A stretch of 64,000 nt of DNA from positions 310,001 to 374,000 of the forward strand of contig NZ_FORM01000001.1 in assembly GCF_900114005.1 (NCBI RefSeq). The letters run 5' to 3'. This document shows positions 1 through 8,789 of this stretch, in pieces. The first letter of the stretch is position 1; each line of letters begins with the position of its first letter. The translations under genes and the position numbers were made by a program. The notes under the pieces were generated by a model. That model had not been told where the DNA came from and did not search any database. It saw nothing but the letters and a program-made list of their open reading frames with translations. This DNA comes from Olleya namhaensis. GTDB lineage: Bacteria; Bacteroidota; Bacteroidia; Flavobacteriales; Flavobacteriaceae.

Positions 1-470
1 ATACCGCTTTGGCGTTTAATAATTAAAATGGATCCCGAAAAAGCAATTAGAAACAATAAAAACGAACCCAAGCCAACTAAAAAGCGCCCCGTACTTTTTA
101 AAAATAACGAACGGTGTAAATTGGTTGTAAACTTAAAGAGGTTGGATACCTCAGGTTTTTCGCCTAAAAAGGCAGCTGTTTTTGGATTAAAATACCCATT
201 TAAAGCAGTCCCATTTTTAGTAATCACAGAAGCAGACACAAATTGATTTGCATCTACTTCTATAGTAATAACTTCTGGATATTGACGTTTAAACGTCGCG
301 ACCGTTTGATCTAAATCAAGCTGATCTAAAGCTTCTATTTTATAGGATTGCAGTTGTTCTGATATAGGCTGAAACGCTAAGACAATACCCGTTGTAGTTG
401 CTAAAAAAACAAATACAAACGATGCTAGTGCCAATGTTAAGTGACTATACCTCCAAATAGAAAGGGTCAT
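1..470 (-). CDS. PepSY-associated membrane protein (partial, C-terminus beyond window)
   Basis: This is an open frame on the minus strand from an ATG at 468-470 to the window edge, with 156 codons visible and no stop. The N-terminus has a membrane segment (about residues 8-32, rich in Leu/Val/Phe). A periplasmic stretch of about 80 residues follows, with PepSY-like spacing. Next comes NLHRSLFLKSTGRFLVGLGS, leading into a second membrane helix that ends in IAFSGSILI. The HR-(x)n-G-R-x-x-(V/I)-G followed by a SG-containing helix is typical of PepSY-associated TM proteins, some of which carry haem and a C-terminal flavin reductase domain that pass electrons across the inner membrane. The gene is 10 bp downstream of the DUF2271 gene on the same strand, and they are probably co-transcribed. 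Whether a reductase domain follows cannot be seen. The family call is strong; the electron-transfer role is inferred. Confidence 0.85.
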   Translation of the reverse strand, partial: MTLSIWRYSHLTLALASFVFVFLATTTGIVLAFQPISEQLQSYKIEALDQLDLDQTVATFKRQYPEVITIEVDANQFVSASVITKNGTALNGYFNPKTAAFLGEKPEVSNLFKFTTNLHRSLFLKSTGRFLVGLGSFLLFLIAFSGSILIIKRQSG

Positions 471-480
471 AAATACGTGA

Positions 481-966
481 TTAGTTAGGCATTAAACGTA
501 CGTAACGTATAAATCCAGTGCCTTCTGTTTTACTTTTTACGCTTTCTGATGTTAGTACAAACTGGACATCTTTAGTGTAATATTCTTGATCCTCTACTGC
601 CGACTCAAAACGGATGCTGTACCCTGCATTGATTTTAGAATCTTCAATCTCAATAACACTTATTGCGCGCTCTCCGCCAGAAATAGTTGCACCTGTAAAG
701 GCATCAATTTCTGCTCTAACTTTGCCTTGAAACTTCCACCATTCTGTAATGTCATGATACCACTCTTCATCATCTCCTTGGACGTATAATGTTTTTTCAT
801 ATGCTCCCTCTGGATTAATTAAAGAGATGGCTATATACGCCCCTTCTCCGCTATAATTGGTCATTTGTACCATACACTTATATTTGGAAGTTGTTGGTAA
901 TGCGGTAAAAGAGAACAGTACTAAACACAGGACTGCAAGGCTAACTATTAGTTTACTTTTTTTCAT
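481..966 (-). CDS. DUF2271 protein with a candidate FMN-attachment motif
   Basis: This 161-residue protein has an N-terminal signal peptide (about residues 1-23) and the general pattern of DUF2271 periplasmic proteins. Residues 88-94 read DAFTGAT, an exact match to the Dxx(S/T)GAT motif at which ApbE-type transferases attach FMN covalently to a threonine (here Thr94). DUF2271 proteins are known to occur next to PepSY membrane proteins, and that is so here (10 bp to the PepSY gene). The gene follows the ankyrin gene on the same strand (9-bp gap). The inferred role is a periplasmic flavoprotein that exchanges electrons with the PepSY membrane protein. No ApbE gene is in the window. The family call is good; the flavinylation is inferred from the motif. 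Confidence 0.78.
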   Translation of the reverse strand: MKKSKLIVSLAVLCLVLFSFTALPTTSKYKCMVQMTNYSGEGAYIAISLINPEGAYEKTLYVQGDDEEWYHDITEWWKFQGKVRAEIDAFTGATISGGERAISVIEIEDSKINAGYSIRFESAVEDQEYYTKDVQFVLTSESVKSKTEGTGFIRYVRLMPN

Positions 967-975
967 TTTATAAAT

Positions 976-2439
976 TTATTTTAAAAAACTTAATGCCACT
1001 TTATTATGAATTAAAATTTCGTTTTCAGATGCTAAATCATAAGCTGTTTCTTCAAAACTTGTTGTCGCTTTTTTATCCGCACCAATAGATAATAAGTATC
1101 TTATAATAGTCGTGTTTGTTGCCTTCATAGCAGCCAAATGCAAAGGTGTATAACCTTCAGCATTAGCTGTATTTACATCCACTTCAAACTGGTTAATTTG
1201 CTTTAAAAAATCAACATTATTTTTATCTAAGGCTAAATGTAATAATGTGTTTCCGTTTTTCTGAGGTTTAGTAAACTCAAAATTGGCTTGTTCTAACACT
1301 TGTAATTTAGCGGTAAAGTCTTTTTCCGTTCTTGGACTAAAAGCGTTGATTAAATAATATGCTAAATTATTTCCGTTAGCATCCACCAACGTTGTACTAG
1401 CCTTTTTAGATAATAGTAGTTTAACCACGTCTGTTGTGTTATTTTGTACTGCTAACATTAAAGCAGATTGCCCTTTTTTATTAGTATAATCAATAGTATC
1501 CACATGTTTTAAAAGCGCTGCAACAACCTCAATACTATTATTACTTACTGCGTTTAAAAATGGTGTATTTCCGTTTTTGTCTGCTGCATTTACAGCAATA
1601 CCTTTTTTAATAAAATAATTAATAACTTCTAAATCTTGACTTCTGGAAGCGACATTATGTAACGGTGTAATATTATCTGCTGTTTTAGTATTTGGCTTTA
1701 AACCAATACTTTCTAAATAATTGTAAACCTCTAATCCGTTAGTTTTACCTCTAGTACCTTGGCTGGCAAATATAAATGCCTGATCGGTACCTTTTTTACC
1801 TTCTTTGATTAGTCCTTTAAGCAACTCTAAATTACCTGTTTTAGCGACGTAGTTAAAAATTCCGTTTCCGTTATTATCAACACTTTTATCGCTTAAACCT
1901 TTGTAAATAAAGTAACCTGTTAATCTAATATCATTAGGTGCTGCTAGCAATAACGCGTTAGCACCATCATGATTAACATCATTTTTTAAATCTGCTCCAT
2001 TTGCAATACAAACGTCATACACCTTAGTGTTAGTCTGTCCTGCGTTTGCTGCAAAATTTAAAGCAGTTAAACCGTGATCATCTAAAATATCTGTCTTGGC
2101 ACCTTTGCTAATAAAATACTCCATTATTTTATCGTTACCAGCGTACGCTGCCCAAAAAATATAAGTACGTCCATCGTGCGTTAATTTGTTAACATCATTC
2201 CCTTTTAAAGACACCAGATACTCTAACACCTCATTTGGTGCCTGCTGTAAAATAGCGTAGACAACAGGATCAAAATTGTTATCATTTAACTCCGTTGGAT
2301 TATTACCTGCATCTACTTGTGCCTTAACAGCATCAATAGTTACGGTAGGATTCCAAAACCCTCTATTTAAAAACACATTGTCTTGCGCACTTACTGTTAT
2401 GCTTACAAGTAGTAAACTTATTGCTATTATTTTTTTCAT
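976..2439 (-). CDS. Secreted ankyrin-repeat protein
   Basis: This 487-residue protein has a signal peptide (MKKIIAISLLLVSITVSAQ, probable cleavage after SAQ). The rest is made almost entirely of ankyrin repeats, visible as NGxTPLHxAA-type units such as DNITPLHNVA, KNGNTLLHLALDK and EGYTPLHLAAMKA, and as LLxKGA-type helix ends. Around a dozen repeats can be counted, several of them degenerate. Ankyrin repeats bind other proteins; the partner here is unknown. The start codon lies 5 bp after the stop of the DUF6607 gene, so the two are probably translated from one mRNA that continues into the DUF2271 and PepSY genes. Its place beside a receptor/HmuY pair suggests a periplasmic accessory role in metal or haem handling, which is inference. 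Confidence 0.88.
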   Translation of the reverse strand: MKKIIAISLLLVSITVSAQDNVFLNRGFWNPTVTIDAVKAQVDAGNNPTELNDNNFDPVVYAILQQAPNEVLEYLVSLKGNDVNKLTHDGRTYIFWAAYAGNDKIMEYFISKGAKTDILDDHGLTALNFAANAGQTNTKVYDVCIANGADLKNDVNHDGANALLLAAPNDIRLTGYFIYKGLSDKSVDNNGNGIFNYVAKTGNLELLKGLIKEGKKGTDQAFIFASQGTRGKTNGLEVYNYLESIGLKPNTKTADNITPLHNVASRSQDLEVINYFIKKGIAVNAADKNGNTPFLNAVSNNSIEVVAALLKHVDTIDYTNKKGQSALMLAVQNNTTDVVKLLLSKKASTTLVDANGNNLAYYLINAFSPRTEKDFTAKLQVLEQANFEFTKPQKNGNTLLHLALDKNNVDFLKQINQFEVDVNTANAEGYTPLHLAAMKATNTTIIRYLLSIGADKKATTSFEETAYDLASENEILIHNKVALSFLK

Positions 2440-2444
2440 ATTAA

Positions 2445-3359
2445 TTATATCTGTTTTTTAATAAAACGTTCAATTATTGGATCTATTTGCTCTGAAGTCG
2501 AGTAATTTTCGTCATCAAATAAATATTTGAATAATACTTTATTATCCACTTTTGCTTCTAACGCTAAATCTTGGTGTCTTGCAAAAACAGACGCCCACTT
2601 AGTACGGACTTTAGCCCACTTTTCTTGCCCTTCTTTCCACCAGTCTTGTGCTGCTTGACACTTACTATCGTCTACCTTTACATAAGTATTATAGCCTTTT
2701 TCTTTGGCTAAAACCACATCTTCTTTTCCTGCTTCTCTAATAATTTTCTCATTGTCTTGATCATGTACCCAACCATAATCCATAGTTTGATGCCTGTTAC
2801 CTCTTAAGGTAATATTATAATCGCTTCTTTTAGTGTATTCGCGTCTTGGTAATGGTGCTGTTGTAGTGTTTTCCCAAAAGCTTTTTCCATCTACATGTAC
2901 CCATGTTGCAGACCCTTCGTAACGTGGACTATCATCCACCTGATATACTTTTTGTGTCCATTGGTTTTTTACGTCGTCTTTAGATTTTGAAACATACGTC
3001 CATTGGTTATCGCCATTAAACATATAAAAATCTGTGTTTTCAAACAACCAGTCTTGTCTCCAATGCTTTACAATATATGGCGACTCAGGAGTACCTACTT
3101 GTAATAAATGCTGAATTACAATTTTATCGTCACTATCCTCAACCAATTGTGCCCACTCCAAACCTTTATCCACTTTAGTTTCTGATGGCTTGTATAAAGA
3201 GTCCTGGCTATAGTTAAAAGTCTCTGTAAAGTTAAAAGTTACCTCATAACACCCACACATGTTTTTAATGGCGTTTTGATCTAGTTTTTTCTTGTCTTGC
3301 GCATGTAGTGCTATAGAAAATGCTAAAAGTAATACTGGTAAAACTGCTAATTGTTTCAT
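2445..3359 (-). CDS. DUF6607 family exported protein
   Basis: This 304-residue protein has a signal peptide (about residues 1-20, ending LHAQ) followed by a Trp/Tyr/Asp-rich globular domain. The early CGCYEV segment and the spread of WTYVSKS, YEGSATWVH and YGWVHDQDN motifs match what I remember of the DUF6607 family of Bacteroidota, whose function is not established. It is the first gene of the leftward operon (DUF6607, ankyrin, DUF2271, PepSY). It starts 92 bp from the divergent TonB-dependent receptor, with shared regulatory DNA between them. Conserved Cys-x-Cys near the mature N-terminus (MCGCYE) may bind a metal or form a disulfide. The family name is from memory of the pattern; treat it as probable. 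Confidence 0.7.
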   Translation of the reverse strand: MKQLAVLPVLLLAFSIALHAQDKKKLDQNAIKNMCGCYEVTFNFTETFNYSQDSLYKPSETKVDKGLEWAQLVEDSDDKIVIQHLLQVGTPESPYIVKHWRQDWLFENTDFYMFNGDNQWTYVSKSKDDVKNQWTQKVYQVDDSPRYEGSATWVHVDGKSFWENTTTAPLPRREYTKRSDYNITLRGNRHQTMDYGWVHDQDNEKIIREAGKEDVVLAKEKGYNTYVKVDDSKCQAAQDWWKEGQEKWAKVRTKWASVFARHQDLALEAKVDNKVLFKYLFDDENYSTSEQIDPIIERFIKKQI

Positions 3360-3398
3360 TTTTAATGGTTTGTTTTTTTTATTAAAAAAATGTTGTTC

Positions 3399-3421
3399 TT
3401 ATTTAGACTGAATTAAAATAA
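3399..3421. promoter_or_regulatory. 23-bp palindromic candidate operator between divergent iron/haem genes
   Basis: The ends TTATTT and AAATAA form an inverted repeat, and the internal positions A-x-T-x-A-x-T are also symmetric (TTATTTnnAnTnAnTnnAAATAA). It lies just upstream of the -7 element of the rightward receptor gene and within the leader of the leftward gene, so one bound repressor could control both. An AT-rich palindrome of this size in front of a TonB receptor/HmuY pair fits a Fur-type metal-responsive site, but the regulator is not identified. Confidence 0.45.
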
Positions 3422-3425
3422 GATA

Positions 3426-3433
3426 TATATTTG
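3426..3433 (+). promoter_or_regulatory. -7 element of TonB-dependent receptor promoter
   Basis: TATATTTG fits the Bacteroidota sigma-A -7 consensus TAnnTTTG and lies 18 bp before the receptor start codon. No good TTG -33 box is placed upstream. The region where it would be is occupied by the palindrome at 3399-3421, consistent with a regulated promoter. Confidence 0.5.
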
Positions 3434-3436
3434 CAG

Positions 3437-3444
3437 CAAATTTA
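3437..3444 (-). promoter_or_regulatory. Candidate -7 element for the leftward DUF6607 operon
   Basis: On the minus strand this reads TAAATTTG (TAnnTTTG). It would start transcription near 3430 and give a leader of about 70 nt that contains the palindrome 3399-3421. It is back-to-back with the rightward -7 element. Position and match support it, but no clear -33 box was found. Confidence 0.4.
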
Positions 3445-3451
3445 ATCAAGA

Positions 3452-5593
3452 ATGATTCTAAATAAAAACTATTTAACGATTTATTTTTCTTTTTTTTTAG
3501 TCGGAATAACTTTCGCTCAAAAAAACAAAACGGTTGTTAAAGATTCCACAATAGTCGAAACACTAGACGAAGTTGTTATTACTGGTCAGTATAATCCACA
3601 ATCGATAAAAAAATCTGTGCATAACGTGATCGTTATAGACCGAAAAAAGATTGATCAACAAGCTGCTAATAATTTAGCAGACTTACTAAATTTTAACCTT
3701 AATTTAAACATTATTCCTAGTGCCCAAACGGGACGTTCTACTATTTCATTTTTTGGCTTAGACTCGCAATACTTTAATATTTTAGTGGATAACATCCCTT
3801 TAGTCAGTGATAATGGCGTGGGGAACAACATAGATTTAACGCAAATAAATTTAGACGATATAGAGCGTATCGAAATCGTCGAAGGTGCAGTAGGTGTAGA
3901 CTATGGTGCCAATGCAGTCTCTGGTGTTATTAATATCATTACCAAAAAATCTATTGCCCATGACTGGGAAATCCAAGCCTTTGTACAAGAAGAAACAGTA
4001 AGTGATGAATATACCTGGTTTGACCAAGGACGCCACATACAAGCATTTAATATTGGTCATAAAATAAACGGAAAATGGTCCGCTAAATTAGGTTTTAACC
4101 GTAATCAATTTGCAGGGTTTTACAACCAACGCGAAGGGCAAAACCATTATACAAATGATGGATTACGGGGTTATGATTGGTTACCAAAAACCCAATTAAC
4201 CTCTAAAGCCAATCTTAATTACTCTGGCACTAACTTTAAATTGTTTTATAAGTTCGAATATTTTAATGAAGACTTAAACTATTACGATGCTGCCGTAAGA
4301 GCAAATATAGATACACAGTCACAAACCAGTAATCCCTCTGCAACAGATAGAATATACACTACTAATAGGTTTGTAAATAACTTAAGTTTAAGCGGTAGTT
4401 TAACTTCTGGAGCTAATTATAATGCGTCGTTTTCCTACCAAACACAAAAACGAGATTTAAACGAATTTAACTACTATATCTTAACCAAAGAAAAGTCTAA
4501 TCAGACCGATGAAACCTACCAATCAAGTGATGTGTTTTTCTCTAAAGGAACCATTAATAATTTATCAAAAAGCGATACGTTTAACTATCAATTGGGTTAC
4601 GAAACTAGATTTATAAAAGGATTTGACACACAGGCATCCGGAGAAGTCACACAACAAGATAAAACACAACAACAGAATAATTATGCTGTGTTTATGTCTT
4701 CAGAATATAAACTATCTAATAAACTATCACTGCGTCCTGGAGTACGATATGAGTACAACTCAAAATTTAAATCGCAAGTATTAGGATCATTTAGCGCTAG
4801 ATATTTACTAAACAAAGGGTACGAGCTAAGAGCAAGTATCGGATCGTCTTACCGTACTCCAAATTTTGAAGAGTTGTACTACTATTTTGTAGACTCTAAC
4901 CACGATGTAAGAGGAAACCAAGACTTAACTCCAGAACAAGGGTTTTCTACTTTTTTAAATCTAAAAAAACGAAGTTGGTTTGGCGAGACTTCTATGACCA
5001 ACAATCTAAAATTAAGTTATATCAACTTAACAGATAAAATTGAATTAGCTGTAGCCAATACAACCCCCTTACAATACCAATATATAAATATTGATGCGTA
5101 TCGTTTAATTGGATTTACATCCGAAAACACCATAAAACAAGATAATTGGACTTTTAATTTAGGTGCAACACTACAAGGTGTCTCTAGAATTATGAACACT
5201 GAGGTTAATGCAGAAAACGACTTTTTATACGCCTTACAGCTTAATACAAGCGCTACATATTTAGTTAAAGATTGGGACACTGCGTTTACTGTACTTTTAA
5301 AACATAACGGAAAACAACAAAACTACATTGCCGAAGGTAGCGATACTGAAGGTCGCACACTATTTAAAAAATATACCACTGATGCATACAGTTGGATGGA
5401 TGCCTCAATAAAAAAGTCCTTTTTAAACAACAAACTACAAGCTACAATTGGAGGAAGAAACTTGCTAGACATTACGACTGTTGCTACTAATGGCAACACG
5501 ACAACTGGCACCCACAGCACAAACAACAGTAGCCTTTTACTAGGTTACGGAAGATCATATTACCTAAAACTATTATATAATTTAAATTTTTAA
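3452..5593 (+). CDS. TonB-dependent outer-membrane receptor (probable haem/iron receptor)
   Basis: This 713-residue protein has a signal peptide (about residues 1-23, ending TFAQ) and a TonB-box-like DEVVITGQ segment at about residues 39-46. A plug domain follows, ending in the classic IERIEIVEGAVGVDYGANAVSGVINIITKK-type stretch near residues 141-170. The rest is a beta-barrel with alternating aromatic strands and a terminal Tyr/Phe-containing strand (LKLLYNLNF). Such receptors import iron complexes, haem or other ligands using TonB energy. It is followed after 11 bp by an HmuY-like lipoprotein, an arrangement comparable to hmuR/hmuY of Porphyromonas, which supports haem as a ligand. The protein is shorter than SusC-type receptors and lacks a long N-terminal extension. 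Specific substrate: inferred only. Confidence 0.9.
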   Translation: MILNKNYLTIYFSFFLVGITFAQKNKTVVKDSTIVETLDEVVITGQYNPQSIKKSVHNVIVIDRKKIDQQAANNLADLLNFNLNLNIIPSAQTGRSTISFFGLDSQYFNILVDNIPLVSDNGVGNNIDLTQINLDDIERIEIVEGAVGVDYGANAVSGVINIITKKSIAHDWEIQAFVQEETVSDEYTWFDQGRHIQAFNIGHKINGKWSAKLGFNRNQFAGFYNQREGQNHYTNDGLRGYDWLPKTQLTSKANLNYSGTNFKLFYKFEYFNEDLNYYDAAVRANIDTQSQTSNPSATDRIYTTNRFVNNLSLSGSLTSGANYNASFSYQTQKRDLNEFNYYILTKEKSNQTDETYQSSDVFFSKGTINNLSKSDTFNYQLGYETRFIKGFDTQASGEVTQQDKTQQQNNYAVFMSSEYKLSNKLSLRPGVRYEYNSKFKSQVLGSFSARYLLNKGYELRASIGSSYRTPNFEELYYYFVDSNHDVRGNQDLTPEQGFSTFLNLKKRSWFGETSMTNNLKLSYINLTDKIELAVANTTPLQYQYINIDAYRLIGFTSENTIKQDNWTFNLGATLQGVSRIMNTEVNAENDFLYALQLNTSATYLVKDWDTAFTVLLKHNGKQQNYIAEGSDTEGRTLFKKYTTDAYSWMDASIKKSFLNNKLQATIGGRNLLDITTVATNGNTTTGTHSTNNSSLLLGYGRSYYLKLLYNLNF

Positions 5594-5604
5594 ACAACAA
5601 TACC

Positions 5605-6696
5605 ATGAAAAACAAACTATTTACTTTAGCCCTTTGCATGACTGCATTAGTTTTTACTAACTGTAGTAGCGATGACGATAATACACCATCACAACCAATA
5701 AGCGTTGTCATTGAAGGTGCTTCGGTAGCGCCAACAGTTGGTGGACCAAACCAACAAAATCAAGTGTATGTAGACTTAAGTACAAACACAACTACAAGTG
5801 TACAACGTGATACTTGGGATTTAGGATTTTATTCTGGATCTGATTTTAAAGTCGTTATTAATGGATCGCTTTATATGGCAGCCGCACAATTAACAGAAAC
5901 TAATATTGATGCTATAAGCAGTACTAGTCAAGAAGTACAAGATTTACAACCACAAGTAGCGGTTGGTACTTTTGATGCTTCAAACATGGCTTATGTTGAT
6001 GCTCCAAATGGCGATATAGCAACTACAGCTATTGCTGAAATTTCGGCTACAGCCTCTAATAACAAAGTCTACCTAGTTAATTTAGGAGATACTATTGGAA
6101 CTGATACACCTGCAACTGGAAGTGTAGATATTTCTGACGATAGTAGAGGTTGGAAAAAAATAAGAGTCCTACAAAATGCAGGGAGTTATGTATTACAATA
6201 TGCAGATTTAGACGCTACAACACACCAAGAAGTAACCATCTCTAAAAATGATAATTACAACTTTACTTTTTTTAGTTTTGATGCTAATAGCACTGTGAGT
6301 GTAGAGCCAACAAAAACCGAATGGGACTTGAATTTTACTGTATTTACTAACGAGATTTCTGGTTATGGATCATATGGTTATTCTGATTATGTAGTAAATA
6401 ACGTCAAGCAAAATGCATTAGCGTATATGATTGATACGGATGTGGATACTGCATTAAGCTATGAAAACTTTATGCTATCGGATGTTGTCAATTCTAACTT
6501 TGCAACAGACCAACGTAATATTGGAAGCAGTTGGAGAAACGGTGGTGGACCAGGAAGTTTACCATCTTTAAAAGACAATGTTTTTTATGTTGTTAATGAT
6601 ACAGACGGAAACTTATATAAATTAAAGTTTTTAGCATTAACCAATAATGATGGAGTACGTGGTTACCCAGAATTTGTATATAGTTTACTACAATAA
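5605..6696 (+). CDS. HmuY-family surface lipoprotein (candidate haemophore)
   Basis: This 363-residue protein has a lipoprotein signal peptide with the lipidated Cys at residue 20 (VFTNC). It is followed directly by SSDDD, the acidic Bacteroidota signal that sends lipoproteins to the cell surface. The mature part holds the motifs of the HmuY family: YVDLSTNTTTSVQRDTWDLGF near the start, the repeat-like EWDLNFTVFTN in the middle, and a C-terminal YKLKFLALTNN-type strand. HmuY proteins bind haem at the surface and hand it to a TonB receptor, here the gene 11 bp upstream. It is longer than Porphyromonas HmuY because of an insertion before the WDLNF motif. Ligand specificity is inferred from family and context. 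Confidence 0.85.
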   Translation: MKNKLFTLALCMTALVFTNCSSDDDNTPSQPISVVIEGASVAPTVGGPNQQNQVYVDLSTNTTTSVQRDTWDLGFYSGSDFKVVINGSLYMAAAQLTETNIDAISSTSQEVQDLQPQVAVGTFDASNMAYVDAPNGDIATTAIAEISATASNNKVYLVNLGDTIGTDTPATGSVDISDDSRGWKKIRVLQNAGSYVLQYADLDATTHQEVTISKNDNYNFTFFSFDANSTVSVEPTKTEWDLNFTVFTNEISGYGSYGYSDYVVNNVKQNALAYMIDTDVDTALSYENFMLSDVVNSNFATDQRNIGSSWRNGGGPGSLPSLKDNVFYVVNDTDGNLYKLKFLALTNNDGVRGYPEFVYSLLQ

Positions 6697-6714
6697 ACCC
6701 ACTATAAAACACAT

Positions 6715-6751
6715 AAAAAAGCCTTAACATTAGATGTTAAGGCTTTTTTTT
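6715..6751. terminator. Bidirectional terminator
   Basis: The stem GCCTTAACAT/ATGTTAAGGC (6721-6743, loop TAG) is flanked by an A-run on the left and eight T on the right. It therefore works for both the HmuY-like gene and the convergent TetR gene. Confidence 0.92.
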
Positions 6752-6760
6752 ATAATTGTA

Positions 6761-7354
6761 CTATTCCATATACTGGTTAGTGTAATTACTGCTAATTATT
6801 CCTTTTAAATTATAAATAACTAAGTGTATAAACAAGTCTTCTTCAGTATATAATTCGAATAAATTAGTGGACTTAAACAATAAATTGTCCACTCTAAAAA
6901 AGTAAATTTTTACTACCAATTCTATATTGACATCTGCTTTAATATTGCCTTCAGCTTTAGCTCGGGTTAGAAGTTCAAACACTGTTTTATTAGACAGGTC
7001 TTCTATAAAACCATCAAACAACTGGCTAGCTTTTGGGTAATATTTCTCTAATCCAAATAAAAAAGAGGGCTTAAAGTATTTTAAATACTCAAACCCTCTA
7101 CGGTAAATTAATATAACACACAAAATAGGATCTTTACCATTGCTATTAACAATCCCATTTATATCCTCTCTAAACTCATTTAATAAACCTTCAAGACTAG
7201 CAGTTACTAGATCTTCTTTGTTTTTAAAAAAAGAATAGATTGTTTTTTTTGATATCCCAAGCGAACCTGCTAACTCATCTAACGTCACATGTTTACTACC
7301 ACATTGCGTAAACATAGTAATAGCATGTTTTAGCAACTCCGCTTTGGTTATCAT
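6761..7354 (-). CDS. TetR/AcrR-family transcriptional regulator
   Basis: This 197-residue protein has an N-terminal TetR helix-turn-helix at about residues 5-50 (LDELAGSLGISKKTIYSFFKNKEDL). A helical ligand-binding domain with no clear sequence specificity follows. It is the last gene of the leftward RND efflux operon, 11 bp after the outer-membrane factor, so its own level follows that of the pump. TetR/AcrR proteins usually repress efflux genes and release DNA when a pump substrate binds; this role is inferred from position. The operon also has a second regulator at its front (13092-13595). Confidence 0.92.
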   Translation of the reverse strand: MITKAELLKHAITMFTQCGSKHVTLDELAGSLGISKKTIYSFFKNKEDLVTASLEGLLNEFREDINGIVNSNGKDPILCVILIYRRGFEYLKYFKPSFLFGLEKYYPKASQLFDGFIEDLSNKTVFELLTRAKAEGNIKADVNIELVVKIYFFRVDNLLFKSTNLFELYTEEDLFIHLVIYNLKGIISSNYTNQYME

Positions 7355-7365
7355 TGTTTTCTATT

Positions 7366-8784
7366 TTATCTCCATCCACCACCAAGTGCTTCGTATAAAT
7401 CGACGATAGACACTAGTTGTTGTAATTTACTATCAATAATATTCAGCTCTGCACTTAAGACACTTTGTCTTGCAGTTAACAGGTCTAAATACGTTGCGTA
7501 ACCATTTTTAAGTAGCTCTTCAGAGTTTGCTTCTGCAGTACGTAATGCTTCCACTTCATTTTCTCTAAATTGAAATTTCTTAGTTTCAGATTCATATGAA
7601 AATAACGCATTTGACACTTCACTTCCTGCAATTAATAACGTCTTTTTAAACTGAAGCAATGCCTGTTCTTGTTGTGCAATTGCAACTTCCTTTTGTGTTT
7701 TTAAAGCACGTTTATTAAATAATGGTTGCGTTAATCCGCCCACTATATTTGCAAAAATTGAGTTTGCATTAAATAATTTATCTATTTCTAAACTTTGTAA
7801 TCCACCTGAAGCTGTTAATTTTAAAGAAGGATATAAATTACTTTTAGCAACATTTGTTAACTCAAAAGATTGAATCAAATTATACTCTGCAGACATCACA
7901 TCTGGTCGGTTACTTAATAGTGTTGCAGGAACACCTAGTTTAAGGTTTTCTTCAATTTTCTGAATATCTAAATTACTTCTCTCAAAATCTTGTGCCGATT
8001 TACCAAGTAAGATACTTAGCATGTTTTCTGTTTTAAAAATCGCAGTTTCAATATCCACTTGCAACGCTTGTGCACTATTGTATTGCGCCACATTTTGATC
8101 TACAGCAACTTGTGTTACTTGTCCCGCTTCTTTTAAAGCTTTAATAGTTTCTACACTTGTTTTTCTAGTCGCAATAGTTTGTTTAGTTACTTCTAATTGT
8201 GCATCTAAAGCTAATAAGTTGTAATACGTATTTGCAATGCTTGAAATCAATTGCGTTTTAACCGCTTGATGCCCTGCTACACTTTGTAAATAAGCCGCTT
8301 GGGTTGCTCTTTTATTACTACGTATTTTACCCCAAATATCTGCTTCCCAAGATAAATTTGCAGTAACGTCAAATTGATCTGTAGACGTGTCCGTTAAAAA
8401 CGCACCAAATTGTGTGTTTTTAGACAACTCTTGATGTGTCCAATTAGTCCCAACACTTACAGATGGTAAGTATCCTGCTTTACCTTGCTTTGCATAAGCT
8501 TGGGCAGCTACCATTTGTTGTATTGCAATACGCACATCCATGTTGTTTTGTAAACCTTCCTCTATGTACTGTTGTAAATATTGGTCTGTAAATAAAGTTT
8601 TCCAAGACACATCTGCAATAGACACGCTATCAGTTGGTAAATTATCTGTTCTGTAAAGCGCATCGCTTACTGGCAGCTCTGGTCTTACATAATCTTGTGC
8701 AACAAAACAACTTTGTAATGTTAGCGCAACGACTAATATTAGTGCTCCCCTACTAAAATTTCTATGTTTTATATTAACTTTCAT
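7366..8784 (-). CDS. RND efflux outer-membrane factor (NodT/OprM type lipoprotein)
   Basis: This 472-residue protein starts with a lipoprotein signal with Cys26 in LQSC. It contains two copies of the outer-membrane efflux protein domain: long coiled helices rich in Gln/Ala and beta-strands such as LSWEADIWGKIRSNKRA and GGLTQPLFNKRAL. The C-terminal YLDLLTARQSVLSAEL helix is typical of TolC-like channels. It forms the trimeric exit duct through periplasm and outer membrane for the RND pump encoded 5 bp upstream. Length and architecture are normal for the NodT subfamily. Confidence 0.93.
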   Translation of the reverse strand: MKVNIKHRNFSRGALILVVALTLQSCFVAQDYVRPELPVSDALYRTDNLPTDSVSIADVSWKTLFTDQYLQQYIEEGLQNNMDVRIAIQQMVAAQAYAKQGKAGYLPSVSVGTNWTHQELSKNTQFGAFLTDTSTDQFDVTANLSWEADIWGKIRSNKRATQAAYLQSVAGHQAVKTQLISSIANTYYNLLALDAQLEVTKQTIATRKTSVETIKALKEAGQVTQVAVDQNVAQYNSAQALQVDIETAIFKTENMLSILLGKSAQDFERSNLDIQKIEENLKLGVPATLLSNRPDVMSAEYNLIQSFELTNVAKSNLYPSLKLTASGGLQSLEIDKLFNANSIFANIVGGLTQPLFNKRALKTQKEVAIAQQEQALLQFKKTLLIAGSEVSNALFSYESETKKFQFRENEVEALRTAEANSEELLKNGYATYLDLLTARQSVLSAELNIIDSKLQQLVSIVDLYEALGGGWR

Positions 8785-8789
8785 TGTTC

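Noticed and set aside
28-246. Plus-strand frame of 72 codons at the left edge
   Set aside because: It lies antisense to the clear PepSY membrane protein frame (1-470 minus), which has a coherent membrane and HR motif pattern. The plus-strand frame has no domain.
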